NCBI GenBank assembly: GCA_017538195.1 | Contig: JAFYJH010000166.1 | Location: forward strand, 1-53,852 | Direction of reading: 5' to 3' | Source: Prevotella sp. | GTDB lineage: Bacteria > Bacteroidota > Bacteroidia > Bacteroidales > Bacteroidaceae | DNA length: 53,852 bases | Shown: positions 42,316 through 51,053 of the stretch, in pieces | Layout: every line of letters begins with the position of its first letter | How positions within the stretch are numbered: position 1 is the stretch's first letter | Notes under the pieces: model-generated | What the model saw: only the letters and a program-made list of their open reading frames with translations | Database searches by the model: none | What the model was told of the DNA's origin: nothing | Made by a program: the position numbers and the translations under genes

Positions 42316-43508
42316 AAGGTCCAATCGTTAAAGGTCTTACAAATATCCAGCAGTTGCTCTTTTTTGTTCACAACATTCTGGACAAAAAGTTCCTGACACT
42401 CGCGGACAACCGACTCTGGGAACGAGTTGCTCAGCGCGAGCCAACTGAAATTACGCACACGGCTGACGGCCTCGATTTGCTCCTTGCGATGGCTGATTTC
42501 GGCGGCACTCAAGCCCTCGAAATAGTAGTCTGCCATGCGCATCCACAAGTCGTGGCCCAACTGCCGCGGAATACCGATTACAGGCTCGTAGTCGCCCACG
42601 AAAGTAACCATCGCCGAGTAGGAATATCCCAAGTCCATCAGCGGATGGCCGCAACCGACTTCGCCCATGTCGATGACCATCGGTTCCGAGCCTTGCATCA
42701 TGATGTTTTTCGCCTGTAAGTCGCAGTGGAGCAGGCGATAGGCGCGTGGAATGTGGCCGAGGATTTGCAGCAAAAGGTCGATGCCGTTTCCGTCCAAATA
42801 ACGCTCGAGTTTCCGAATCGATTGTTCCTCGCGCCTCACCGCGTCGGGAATACTGCTGTTCATCGGCACTTCGATGTCGTGCAACTGGCGGAAAAGTCGG
42901 GCGTAGAGTCGGGCAAATTCGTCGAGTTTTTCCGGCTCCAGACTGATGAGCGTGCTCAGCGTATGCGCCTTCAGCAACTCATAGACGAGGCCGTACTGAT
43001 TGTCGCCCACGCGCACGATGTCGAACGAAATGGCGGTCGCCATTCCAAGCACGAAAGCCTCTTTCGCCATCGTAATTTCCCGCTTGACATCGTCGAGGCT
43101 CGTTCCCTCGCGAAAAACCTTGAGAATCGTCTCGTCGTCGATGCGATAGACGACTCCAACGCCGCCACGACCGATTTCCTCAAGACCCTCGATGCTCAAC
43201 TGCCGCAGGGCGCGTTCAACGGTCATCATCTTCGTGAAACCTGTCATGTCGAGCACTTCATAGACACCCGAACTCGCGTCCGTCACGCGGAACGAGCGGC
43301 ATTTCTTGGCGAGCATGAGCAAAATGCGCAGTCCGGCACTGGAAATATATTCCAGATTTTTGGCGTCGCAAACGATTTCCCTGATGGGTTCATGCTGCGC
43401 CAAACCCTTTTCGATATGGGCGGTCGCGTCCACTGCCGCCGCCGAGTCGAGCCGACCCGACAAGGCAATGCTGACACATTCGTTTTGCTTGCTAATCGTG
43501 ATGTCCAT
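42312..43508 (-). CDS. STAS domain fused to an APH-type kinase domain
   Basis: 398 residues. Residues 1-108 are a STAS domain (SIALSGRLDSAAAVDATAHIEKG, YISSAGLRILLMLAKK with a possible phospho-Ser). Residues about 122-398 are an aminoglycoside-phosphotransferase-like kinase: EIGRGGVGVVYRIDDETILKVF, catalytic LHCDLQAKNIMM, metal site VIDMGEVGCGHPLMDLGYSY. I recall the kinase part as TIGR02172, a family not linked to antibiotic resistance. It starts the partner-switch operon and overlaps the next gene by 4 bases. The kinase target is unknown. Confidence 0.85.
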   Translation of the reverse strand: MDITISKQNECVSIALSGRLDSAAAVDATAHIEKGLAQHEPIREIVCDAKNLEYISSAGLRILLMLAKKCRSFRVTDASSGVYEVLDMTGFTKMMTVERALRQLSIEGLEEIGRGGVGVVYRIDDETILKVFREGTSLDDVKREITMAKEAFVLGMATAISFDIVRVGDNQYGLVYELLKAHTLSTLISLEPEKLDEFARLYARLFRQLHDIEVPMNSSIPDAVRREEQSIRKLERYLDGNGIDLLLQILGHIPRAYRLLHCDLQAKNIMMQGSEPMVIDMGEVGCGHPLMDLGYSYSAMVTFVGDYEPVIGIPRQLGHDLWMRMADYYFEGLSAAEISHRKEQIEAVSRVRNFSWLALSNSFPESVVRECQELFVQNVVNKKEQLLDICKTFNDWTL

Positions 43509-43535
43509 GACCGTATTTTCTTAGTTGATGAGATG

Positions 43536-43566
43536 CAAAGGTACGCTTTTTTGTTGAAAATCCAAA
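43536..43566 (-). promoter_or_regulatory. Promoter of the partner-switch operon
   Basis: Minus-strand TTTG (43566-43563) and TACCTTTG (43543-43536), spaced 19 bases; 27 bases before the STAS-kinase ATG. Confidence 0.8.
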
Positions 43567-43596
43567 TTTTGGATGTTGTTTTTTTCAGAGAAATGC

Positions 43597-43625
43597 TTGA
43601 TTTCCGATTTTTATTCGTACCTTTG
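43597..43625 (+). promoter_or_regulatory. Promoter of mutS
   Basis: TACCTTTG at 43618-43625 with TTGA at 43597 about 18 bases upstream. The mutS ATG follows 49 bases later. It is divergent from the partner-switch promoter. Confidence 0.7.
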
Positions 43626-43674
43626 CTTCTCGTTATCCAACTCTTGGAACATTTTTCAAATTATTTGAACAGAT

Positions 43675-46359
43675 ATGGCTACGAAAGATAAAGGCTTGAC
43701 GCCGATGATGCGGCAGTTCTACGCATTCAAGGAGAAATATCCCGATGCGGTGTTGCTGTTCCGTTGCGGCGACTTCTACGAAACCTACGGCGACGACGCG
43801 GTGGTGGCGGCGCGGATTCTGGGCATCACGCTCACGCGGCGCAACAACGGAAATTCGGGCGGCGACACGGAGATGGCGGGCTTTCCGCATCACGCGCTCG
43901 ACACGTATTTGCCGAAACTGATTCGTGCCGGTCGGCGCGTGGCCATTTGCGACCAACTCGAAGACCCGAAACTCACGAAAACGCTCGTGAAACGCGGTGT
44001 GACGGAACTGGTTACGCCGGGCGTGGCGATGAGCGACAACGTGCTGAACTACAAGGAAAACAACTTTCTCGCCGCCGTTCATTTTGGAAAAACGGCCTGC
44101 GGCGTGGCTTTTCTCGACATCTCGACGGGCGAATTTCTCGCAGGCGAGGGCGCCTACGACTATGTCGATAAACTTTTAGGGAATTTTCTGCCGAAAGAAG
44201 TGCTGTATTGTCGTGAGCGGAAGGCCGATTTCGAGCGATATTTCGGCAATTCGGGACGATCGGGCAGCAGTTTTGCGACTTTCGAACTTGACGACTGGGT
44301 TTTCACCGAGCAAACCGCCAACCAGAAACTGCTGAAGCACTTCGGAACGCACTCGCTCAAGGGTTTCGGCGTGGAACACTTGCGCAGTGGCGTGATTGCG
44401 GCAGGCGCGGTGATGCAATACTTGGAAATGACGCAGCACACGGCGGTCGGGCATATCACGCATTTGCAGCGCATTGAGGAAGAAAAATACGTGCGACTCG
44501 ACAAATTCACGATTCGCTCGCTTGAACTCGTGCAGCCGATGCAAGAGGGCGGACACTCGCTTTTCAGCGTCATCGACCGCACGACAACGCCGATGGGAGG
44601 CCGAATGTTGCACCGTTGGCTGGTTTTTCCGCTGAAGGATGTCGCGCCCATCAACCACCGGCTCGATGTTGTGGATTATTTCTTCCGCGAACCGTCGTTC
44701 CGCGAACTCATCGACCAGCAATTGCAGCGCATCGGCGACCTTGAGCGCATCATTTCGAAGGTGGCCGTCGGTCGCGTTTCGCCGCGTGAGGTTGTGCAAC
44801 TGAAAAATGCGCTGTTGGCGATTGAACCGATTAAAAACGCATTGGAAACCGACGCGGCGAATGTCATTCCCGAAGCATTGAAAATGATAGGCTCACGCTT
44901 GAATCTCTGCGAAGAAATCCGCGACCGCATCGCCCGAGAAATTCAGCCCGACCCGCCGCTGCTCGTGTCGAAAGGCAACGTGATTGCGCGTGGCTACAAC
45001 CGCGAACTCGACGACCTGCGCGACATTTCATCGAACGGTCGAAGCTATCTGATTCAGATTCAGGAACGCGAGAGCCAACAGACGGGCATTCCATCGCTGA
45101 AAGTCGGCTACAACAATGTTTTCGGCTATTATCTCGAAGTCAGAAACCCCTATAAGGACAAGGTTCCGCAAGACTGGATTCGCAAGCAGACGCTGGCGCA
45201 GGCCGAGCGATACATCACGCCCGAATTGAAGGAATATGAGGAGAAAATTCTCGGTGCCGACGAGAAAATTCTGGCGATGGAGGAGCAACTTTTCAACGAA
45301 TTGGTCGTGGCGATGCAGGAATTCATTCCGCAGATTCAGGTGAATGCCGCACTCGTCGCCCGACTCGACTGCCTGCTGTCGTTTGCGAAGATTGCCGAGG
45401 AAAATCGCTTCGTGCGACCCGTCATCAGCGACGACGACGTGCTCGACATCCGGCAGGGTCGCCATCCCGTCATCGAACAGCAACTGCCGCTCGGCGAACA
45501 CTACGTTCCCAACGACATCGAACTCGACACCGAACAGCAGCAAATCATCATCATCACAGGTCCGAATATGGCGGGTAAATCGGCTCTGCTGCGCCAGACC
45601 GCACTCATCACGATTCTCGCCCAGATGGGTTCTTTCGTGCCTGCTGAAAGCGCGAAAATCGGCCTTGTCGATAAGATTTTCACGCGCGTCGGTGCTTCCG
45701 ACAACATTTCACTCGGCGAATCGACGTTTATGGTCGAAATGACCGAGGCCGCCGACATCCTCAATAACGTGACACCGCGCTCGCTCGTGCTCTTCGACGA
45801 ACTCGGACGCGGCACTTCGACCTACGACGGCATCAGCATCGCGTGGGCCATCGTCGAGCATCTCCACGAGCATCCGAAAGCCCGTGCGCGGACGCTTTTC
45901 GCCACCCACTACCACGAACTCAACGAAATGGAACGCTCGTTCCGCCGCATCAAGAACTACAATGTGTCGGTGAAAGAGGTCGATGGAAAGGTGATTTTCC
46001 TGCGCAAACTGGAGCGTGGCGGCTCGGAACACAGTTTTGGCATCCACGTGGCCGACATCGCCGGAATGCCGAAGTCGATTGTGAAGCGTGCCAACGTGAT
46101 TCTCGGGCAGTTGGAGGGGAAGAGTGACAAAACGAAAAATTCTTTCCCCCATTTGGGGGAATCGAAGGGGGCCTCACCCAACATCCAACACCCATCGTCC
46201 GACACGCGCGAGGGAATGCAACTCTCGTTCTTCCAACTCGACGACCCCGTGCTCAGCCAGATTCGCGACGAGATCCTCGGCCTTGACATCAACAACCTCA
46301 CGCCTGTCGAAGCCCTCAACAAACTCAATGACATCAAAAAAATTGTGAGTGGAAAGTAA
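43675..46359 (+). CDS. mutS: DNA mismatch repair protein MutS
   Basis: 894 residues. Mismatch-recognition motif at about 30-45 ([16 protein letters not shown], with Phe-x-Glu in FYE). Connector and lever domains follow; ATPase domain about 610-800: Walker [33 protein letters not shown], Walker [24 protein letters not shown]. Residues about 822-846 are encoded by two adjacent repeats in the flexible linker before the C-terminal helix-turn-helix tetramer region ([16 protein letters not shown]). Core function should be intact. A terminator follows the gene. Confidence 0.97.
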   Translation: MATKDKGLTPMMRQFYAFKEKYPDAVLLFRCGDFYETYGDDAVVAARILGITLTRRNNGNSGGDTEMAGFPHHALDTYLPKLIRAGRRVAICDQLEDPKLTKTLVKRGVTELVTPGVAMSDNVLNYKENNFLAAVHFGKTACGVAFLDISTGEFLAGEGAYDYVDKLLGNFLPKEVLYCRERKADFERYFGNSGRSGSSFATFELDDWVFTEQTANQKLLKHFGTHSLKGFGVEHLRSGVIAAGAVMQYLEMTQHTAVGHITHLQRIEEEKYVRLDKFTIRSLELVQPMQEGGHSLFSVIDRTTTPMGGRMLHRWLVFPLKDVAPINHRLDVVDYFFREPSFRELIDQQLQRIGDLERIISKVAVGRVSPREVVQLKNALLAIEPIKNALETDAANVIPEALKMIGSRLNLCEEIRDRIAREIQPDPPLLVSKGNVIARGYNRELDDLRDISSNGRSYLIQIQERESQQTGIPSLKVGYNNVFGYYLEVRNPYKDKVPQDWIRKQTLAQAERYITPELKEYEEKILGADEKILAMEEQLFNELVVAMQEFIPQIQVNAALVARLDCLLSFAKIAEENRFVRPVISDDDVLDIRQGRHPVIEQQLPLGEHYVPNDIELDTEQQQIIIITGPNMAGKSALLRQTALITILAQMGSFVPAESAKIGLVDKIFTRVGASDNISLGESTFMVEMTEAADILNNVTPRSLVLFDELGRGTSTYDGISIAWAIVEHLHEHPKARARTLFATHYHELNEMERSFRRIKNYNVSVKEVDGKVIFLRKLERGGSEHSFGIHVADIAGMPKSIVKRANVILGQLEGKSDKTKNSFPHLGESKGASPNIQHPSSDTREGMQLSFFQLDDPVLSQIRDEILGLDINNLTPVEALNKLNDIKKIVSGK
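46139..46203 (+). repeat. Composite repeat (families A' and B) in frame in mutS
   Basis: First TTCCCCCATTTGGGGGAA (palindrome), then TCGAAGGGGGCCTC, then CACCCAACATCCAACACCC. The two families lie end to end and encode [20 protein letters not shown]. The A' part resembles the intergenic copy at 51016. Confidence 0.8.
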
Positions 46360-46376
46360 ATCTTCGAAAATTTAGA

Positions 46377-46413
46377 AAATGCCTGCCCCAACATTGAATG
46401 GGCAGGCATTTTT
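46377..46413. terminator. Bidirectional terminator between mutS and the GH20 gene
   Basis: AAAATGCCTGCCC pairs with GGGCAGGCATTTTT around an 11-base loop, with a T-run on each strand. It serves both convergent genes. Confidence 0.9.
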
Positions 46414-46414
46414 A

Positions 46415-48502
46415 TTACAATTTCCTTACCTGCAAATTGGTAATTCGGCTCTTGAAATTTCCAGCTTTTTCGAGCGGGAAAACGAGCGTGGCGACATAGA
46501 ACATTCGGCGCGTGGGGACATAAACGGTCGTGTGGTAGGGCGCGTCGGGCATCGTGTTGAGCTTTTCGCCGATGGAGTAAGCCTCGCGTTTGCGAAGCAC
46601 TTCGTGGCGGCGGTTATTGACGAAAAGTCGCGTTTCGGCGTTGGTCCCCTCGATTCGGATATTGACACGACCCGTTTCGGGCAATTTGTAGTTGAATTTG
46701 TTGAGATAGCCGTCGCGACAGAACGCCAAACGACCTGTTTCGGGGTCGGCAAGATAGAACGTGGCATTTTCGCTACTGGTCAGAATCGTGCCTTTTGGCT
46801 CGGCTGCGCAGTCGATGTCGAAGGAAACGGCGTAGTCGTAGCCGGCCTCAATTACGGAAGCCTCACCCCCGCCCCCTCTCCAAGTAGAGAGGGGAGAATT
46901 TTCCGCTTGGATTTTAAGGTTCAGCGGCTGACCTGCTGCAACAACATCAATCGTCACAGGATTTTCGGGCAGTCGGGCGAGTTCGTTCACCGCCGGAGCC
47001 TCGCTGAGCAGCAGTCGTTTTTCGTCGAAAACTTCGTAGGGAACGCTCGTCAATTGACCCGTCCAGCATTTCGTGGAGAAAGTGTGCATCGCGGGATAGA
47101 GGCGATGATGGATGTCTTTCGTGGAAATGCCGTTGCCATAGTGGTCGTTCCAAACGGCAAACATTCCGCCTTCGAGTTGCGGATGTTGCTCGGCAACGGG
47201 CTTTCCGAAGAGCGTCGCAGGCGTCCACGACTCATAGAGCCACTTGCAGTTCAGATAGTCGTAATAATAGCCGGCGGCAGGCACGATGTAATTATAGCGG
47301 TCGGGGATGGAAAGGATTTGATAGCCGAGTTTCATCATCGAGTCGGGTTCGGCGTAATCGGTTGACCAGCAAGCCATTAGCACATTTTTCGACCGAATCG
47401 GCGTTTTACCTTTCGCGTGCGTGAGCGAGCCCCAGACCATCGGCTGCTTGCCGTATTTTTCCATCAGGGCGAGGTAGTAGTCGGTGTAGGCGCGGAACTG
47501 CTCAACCACGTCTTTGTCGCGGTTGGAATATTCGTCGGTGCCGATGTTCACGCGAGGGCCGCGGAACACAGGATTCTTGCCCGTGAGATATTCGGCGAAA
47601 AGACCGTCCATAAAGGTGTAAATATCGGGATTCGAGAGGTTGAAATGGTCCATTCCGTACTCCTTCGAGCCGAGTTCGGGACGATACTGCGTAAAGGCCA
47701 GAACGTGCGCCGGAGCGTCGATTTCAGGAACGATTTCCACGTGCAGTTGCTCGGCGAGTTTCTGCAATTCGATGAACTCGGCCTTCGTGTAGTGGCCGTC
47801 CTTGGCTGCGAGGCCGGGATAGGTGTCGCTTTCGAGGCGGAACGCAGCGGAAGTCTTGCTCCAGTCGTTCTCGAAATACTGCGGAAAACCGTTGTCGTTC
47901 AGGTGAAGTTGCAGCGTGTTCATCTTGTAGTACGCCATCACTTTCACGAGGTTGCGCAGGTAGCTCATCGGCACGAATTTTCGGCCTACATCGAGCATAA
48001 AACCGCGCATTTTATACTGCGGAATGTCGGTGATGGTGCCCTTCGGGATTGAGATAGCCTCACCCCCAACCCCTCTCCAAGTAGAGAGGGGAGTTTTAGA
48101 AGACTCAAACATTTGCAGCAGTGTGCGCGTGGCCCAGAAAGTACCGATTTCGGCAGGCGACTCCACTTCGACGATGTCGCCGATTGCCATCCGATAGCCC
48201 TCCGCAGGCATCGTGTCGAGTTTTTTCTGCGTCAGCACGATGTCGCCCGACTTCGCCTTTCCGCCGACGAGGGTCAGTTTTTTGCCAAACATCACTTCAT
48301 AGTCGGCGGCAAACTGCTTGGCAACGGCTTGCAGCGACTTCGACTTGACAACAACGCGACCGCTGAGAGTCGTCGAGCCCGTTCCGCCCGTCCACTGCGT
48401 GATTTCGGGCACCGTAAAGGGCTTTTCGTTGCTTGTCGACTGTGAAAAAACTTGCGCGACGGCCCAGAAACAGGCCATTGTTAAGAATACGATTCGTTTC
48501 AT
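46415..48502 (-). CDS. GH20 beta-N-acetylhexosaminidase
   Basis: 695 residues with a cleavable signal (MKRIVFLTMACFWAVAQVFSQ). N-terminal GH20b domain about 30-150; catalytic barrel about 160-480 (MRGFMLDVGRKFVPMSYLRNL, LHLNDNGFPQYF, EIVPEIDAPAHVLAF), with the catalytic Asp323-Glu324 pair in IGTDEYS. A C-terminal beta domain (about 500-690) is lectin-like. It releases terminal GlcNAc/GalNAc, perhaps from host glycans. Two family A repeats are translated in frame: PLSTWRGVGGEA (about 136-149) and PLSTWRGGGGEA (about 534-548). Confidence 0.94.
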   Translation of the reverse strand: MKRIVFLTMACFWAVAQVFSQSTSNEKPFTVPEITQWTGGTGSTTLSGRVVVKSKSLQAVAKQFAADYEVMFGKKLTLVGGKAKSGDIVLTQKKLDTMPAEGYRMAIGDIVEVESPAEIGTFWATRTLLQMFESSKTPLSTWRGVGGEAISIPKGTITDIPQYKMRGFMLDVGRKFVPMSYLRNLVKVMAYYKMNTLQLHLNDNGFPQYFENDWSKTSAAFRLESDTYPGLAAKDGHYTKAEFIELQKLAEQLHVEIVPEIDAPAHVLAFTQYRPELGSKEYGMDHFNLSNPDIYTFMDGLFAEYLTGKNPVFRGPRVNIGTDEYSNRDKDVVEQFRAYTDYYLALMEKYGKQPMVWGSLTHAKGKTPIRSKNVLMACWSTDYAEPDSMMKLGYQILSIPDRYNYIVPAAGYYYDYLNCKWLYESWTPATLFGKPVAEQHPQLEGGMFAVWNDHYGNGISTKDIHHRLYPAMHTFSTKCWTGQLTSVPYEVFDEKRLLLSEAPAVNELARLPENPVTIDVVAAGQPLNLKIQAENSPLSTWRGGGGEASVIEAGYDYAVSFDIDCAAEPKGTILTSSENATFYLADPETGRLAFCRDGYLNKFNYKLPETGRVNIRIEGTNAETRLFVNNRRHEVLRKREAYSIGEKLNTMPDAPYHTTVYVPTRRMFYVATLVFPLEKAGNFKSRITNLQVRKL
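46859..46903 (-). repeat. Family A palindromic repeat, second copy inside the GH20 gene
   Basis: Hairpin arms CCCCTCTC and GAGAGGGG with a CAAGTA loop on the + strand. The coding strand reads PLSTWRGGGGEA in the same frame as the copy at 48057. Confidence 0.85.
48057..48097 (-). repeat. Family A palindromic repeat, first copy inside the GH20 gene
   Basis: GCCTCACCCCCAACCCCTCT, then CCAAGTAGAGAGGGGAG, the clearest copy. It encodes PLSTWRGVGGEA between LLQMFESSKT and ISIPKG. Confidence 0.85.
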
Positions 48503-48535
48503 AAGGTTTAATTTTTTATTGTTTTACGAAATATT

Positions 48536-48630
48536 GATTCTTCTAAGTTTTACAGAAAATTTCTTCTAAGTTTTACAAATTTTTCTTCTAAATTTTACAG
48601 TTTTTTTTTCTAAGTTTTACAGAAAATTAT
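48536..48630. repeat. Four-copy AT-rich tandem repeat before the GH20 gene
   Basis: TTCTTCTAAGTTTTACAGAA is repeated about four times with a period of 21-24 bases (starts near 48538, 48561, 48583, 48604). Copies three and four have lost some bases. It fills the miaB-GH20 gap and touches the miaB stop. Confidence 0.88.
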
Positions 48631-49961
48631 TCTTCCAATTCTCCGATGAGCGTGGCCGCCGTTGAACTCGTGATGCGGACGCGGACGATTTCGGAAGGAT
48701 GATGGTTGCCCTTGTCGAAAACGACCATTTTTCCCTGCTCCGTGCGACCGCAGAGTTGCTGTCGGGAACGCTTCGAATAGCCCTCGACCAGCACATCGAA
48801 CGACTTGCCGACATCGCGAAAGTTCGACTGCGCCGACAGGTCGTTTTGCAGTTGAATCACCTCGTTGAGCCGCCGCAGTTTCACTTCTTCGGGCACGTTG
48901 TCGGGCAGGTGTTTCGCCGCGTAAGTGCCCGGTCGCTCGGAATATTTGAACATAAAAGCCGAGTCGAAATGCACCTCGCGCATCAGCGAGAGCGTCTGCT
49001 CGTGGTCGTCGTCGGTTTCGGAATGGTAGCCCACGAAAACATCGGTCGAGAGGCCGCAGTCGGGAATGATTCGGCGGATGGCCGCCACGCGCTCCAAATA
49101 CCATTCGCGGGTGTATTTTCGGTTCATCAGTTCGAGGATTCGGTTCGAGCCCGACTGCACGGGCAGATGGATTTGCTTGCAAATGTTCGCTTCCTCGGCA
49201 ATGACGCGCAGCGTTTCGTCGCTCATATCCTTCGGATGGCTCGTCGTGAAGCGCACGCGCATTTCGGGTGCTTCCCGCGCAACCAAGCGCAGCAGTTCGG
49301 GGAAACGAACCTCGCTACTCGCTCCTCCTTCCTCGCTCCTCGAACAGTAAGAATTCACATTCTGCCCCAACAGCGTCACCTCTTTGAAATGGCGGTCGCG
49401 CAGGTCGCGAACCTCGCGGAGAATGCTCTCCACATCGCGGCTTCGCTCACGTCCTCGCGTGTAGGGCACGATGCAATAATGACAGAAATTGTTGCAGCCG
49501 CGCATAATGCTGACATAGCCCGAAATTCGGTTGCCGCTGATGCGCTGCGGCACGATGTCGCGATAGGTTTCGCTCGTCGAAAGGTCGATGTCGATGGCTT
49601 TCTGACCAGCCTCAACCTGCGCAATGAGGTCGGGCAGTCGGAGATAGGCGTCGGGTCCGGCAACAAGGTCGGCGTGATGGTTTTCCAAAAGATCTTCCTT
49701 CACGCGCTCGGCCATACAACCGAGTACGCCGACAATCAGCGGCGCGTTTTTCTTCTTCCGCATCGCGTGGAGTTCCGCCAGTCGGTGGTAAATCTTGTTT
49801 TCGGCATTTTCGCGCACCGAACACGTGTTCAGAAACACCGCATCGGCCTCGTCAGCCGAGTCGCAAGGCTCGTAGCCTGCCATTTGCATCACCGACGCAA
49901 CCACCTCAGAATCAGCCACATTCATCTGGCAGCCGTAGGTTTCGATATAGAGTTTTTTCAT
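48627..49961 (-). CDS. miaB: tRNA-2-methylthio-N6-isopentenyladenosine synthase MiaB
   Basis: 444 residues. N-terminal UPF0004 domain with three Cys of the second iron-sulfur cluster (YGCQMNVADSE, LNTCSVRENAE, VLGCMAER); radical SAM motif CNNFCHYCIVPYTRGRERSR; C-terminal TRAM domain (about 380-440). It adds a methylthio group to A37 of tRNAs reading U-initial codons. Residues about 206-218 (RSEEGGASSEVR) come from a GGAGCGAG-type repeat inserted after the NVNSY motif of the radical SAM domain. It lies upstream of GH20 on the same strand. Confidence 0.97.
   Translation of the reverse strand: MKKLYIETYGCQMNVADSEVVASVMQMAGYEPCDSADEADAVFLNTCSVRENAENKIYHRLAELHAMRKKKNAPLIVGVLGCMAERVKEDLLENHHADLVAGPDAYLRLPDLIAQVEAGQKAIDIDLSTSETYRDIVPQRISGNRISGYVSIMRGCNNFCHYCIVPYTRGRERSRDVESILREVRDLRDRHFKEVTLLGQNVNSYCSRSEEGGASSEVRFPELLRLVAREAPEMRVRFTTSHPKDMSDETLRVIAEEANICKQIHLPVQSGSNRILELMNRKYTREWYLERVAAIRRIIPDCGLSTDVFVGYHSETDDDHEQTLSLMREVHFDSAFMFKYSERPGTYAAKHLPDNVPEEVKLRRLNEVIQLQNDLSAQSNFRDVGKSFDVLVEGYSKRSRQQLCGRTEQGKMVVFDKGNHHPSEIVRVRITSSTAATLIGELEE
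49308..49345 (-). repeat. Family C repeat (GAGGAGCGAGGA type) in frame in miaB
   Basis: The coding strand reads GAGGAGCGAGGAAGGAGGAG, then CGAGTAGCGAGG. It adds about 12 residues (EEGGASSEV) in a loop where MiaB homologues vary. A related tandem is at 27684. Confidence 0.75.
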
Positions 49962-49977
49962 CGTTTATTTCTAAAAG

Positions 49978-50961
49978 TTATATCTTGAAAAATTTTGACA
50001 AATAAATCAGAATTGCATAAAATAGAACGCCCGTGAACAATCCTGCCACTGAATCGACAACGTAGTGCGCCTGAATATAGACCGTTGCGAAAAACATCAA
50101 CACGGCGAGCGGCAGCAGACACCAGAACAGCAACTGCCGACGCGACTGCGCACGCCACGCCAAAATCAGCAAAACGACCGTGATTCCGATGTGCGACGAT
50201 GGGAAAGCCGCCGTCGGACGCTCGCCTGCCTGATGAGCATCCTCGACCAAATGATAGAAAATTCCCTTCTGCCAACCCGGACTGGCGATGCGCTCGGTGT
50301 GGCGGTAGAAATAGTCGCCGACGGCCTCGAAATTGGCGTTGAGCACGTTGTCGGGACCGATGGCGAGGTAGTAATATTGCGGGCCTGTGACGGGCAGGAA
50401 AATGAAAATCACGTAGAAGATGAAGAACGAGCCGAGCACGACGAAAGCCATCGTGTTGAAGTCGCGGTAGCGGTAGAAAAAGTAGTAGAGCACCACGACG
50501 GCAATCATCGGGAAATACGAGGCGTAGCCCAAATCCATCAGTTCGCTGAACCACGGCCACGGCATCCATTGCGAGAAGAGTAGGGCAGGCTGGAAACCGA
50601 AGAAATTCTGGTCGGCCTGCGCGAAAATATGGTCGAGATTCGGCAGGATTCGGTTGAGTTCGTAGGTGTCGGGATACCACCACGCCAACAAAGCCAACTG
50701 CGTTCCGACACGGGCAAATTGCGTCAGCGGACAGGGTGCCAAGCGATAGACAAACCAGAGCGCGCCGATGATGGCGATGATGCGCACGCGCCCGACAATC
50801 ATCGCTTGGGCGTTGGGCAGTTTCGTGTAGGTGAAGAAAATGACCAACAGGGTCAGCAGCGTGTAGCCCACGACTATCCATTCAAAGGCCAACAAGCCTT
50901 TTTCCGGCTTTTTTTCCAAGCCGAAAATGTCTTTTAGTTTGAGTGCCTTGTTTTTTGCCAT
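49978..50961 (-). CDS. PAP2-superfamily membrane phosphatase/phosphotransferase (Aur1-like)
   Basis: 327 residues with about seven membrane helices. The PAP2 motifs are GERPTAAFPSSHIG (SxxH in C2) and YIQAHYVVDSVAG (C3: HxxxD), both near the C-terminus. The overall size and layout resemble the inositol-phosphate transferase subgroup of Bacteroidota involved in inositol lipids and sphingolipids. A plain lipid phosphatase is the alternative. It starts 92 bases downstream of the epimerase gene and ends 17 bases before miaB, all on the same strand. Confidence 0.85.
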   Translation of the reverse strand: MAKNKALKLKDIFGLEKKPEKGLLAFEWIVVGYTLLTLLVIFFTYTKLPNAQAMIVGRVRIIAIIGALWFVYRLAPCPLTQFARVGTQLALLAWWYPDTYELNRILPNLDHIFAQADQNFFGFQPALLFSQWMPWPWFSELMDLGYASYFPMIAVVVLYYFFYRYRDFNTMAFVVLGSFFIFYVIFIFLPVTGPQYYYLAIGPDNVLNANFEAVGDYFYRHTERIASPGWQKGIFYHLVEDAHQAGERPTAAFPSSHIGITVVLLILAWRAQSRRQLLFWCLLPLAVLMFFATVYIQAHYVVDSVAGLFTGVLFYAILIYLSKFFKI

Positions 50962-51015
50962 ATTTTTTATTCTATCGTCTTTTTAATTTCAGAATAAATC
51001 AAAAATTTTTCCCTT

Positions 51016-51052
51016 TTTACTCCCCCTTTAGGGGGCTGGGGGGCTTTCACTT
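51016..51052. repeat. Family A' repeat between the epimerase and PAP2 genes
   Basis: ACTCCCCCTTTAGGGGGCTG, then GGGGGCTTTCAC: the palindrome CCCCCTTTAGGGGG plus a G run. It is the intergenic counterpart of the copy inside mutS and ends next to the epimerase stop. Confidence 0.7.
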
Positions 51053-51053
51053 T

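Noticed and set aside
48536..48630. CRISPR array
   Set aside because: The copies are AT-rich, adjacent with no unique spacers and degenerate; no cas gene is near. The three repeats at 53304-53368 are rejected for the same reason.
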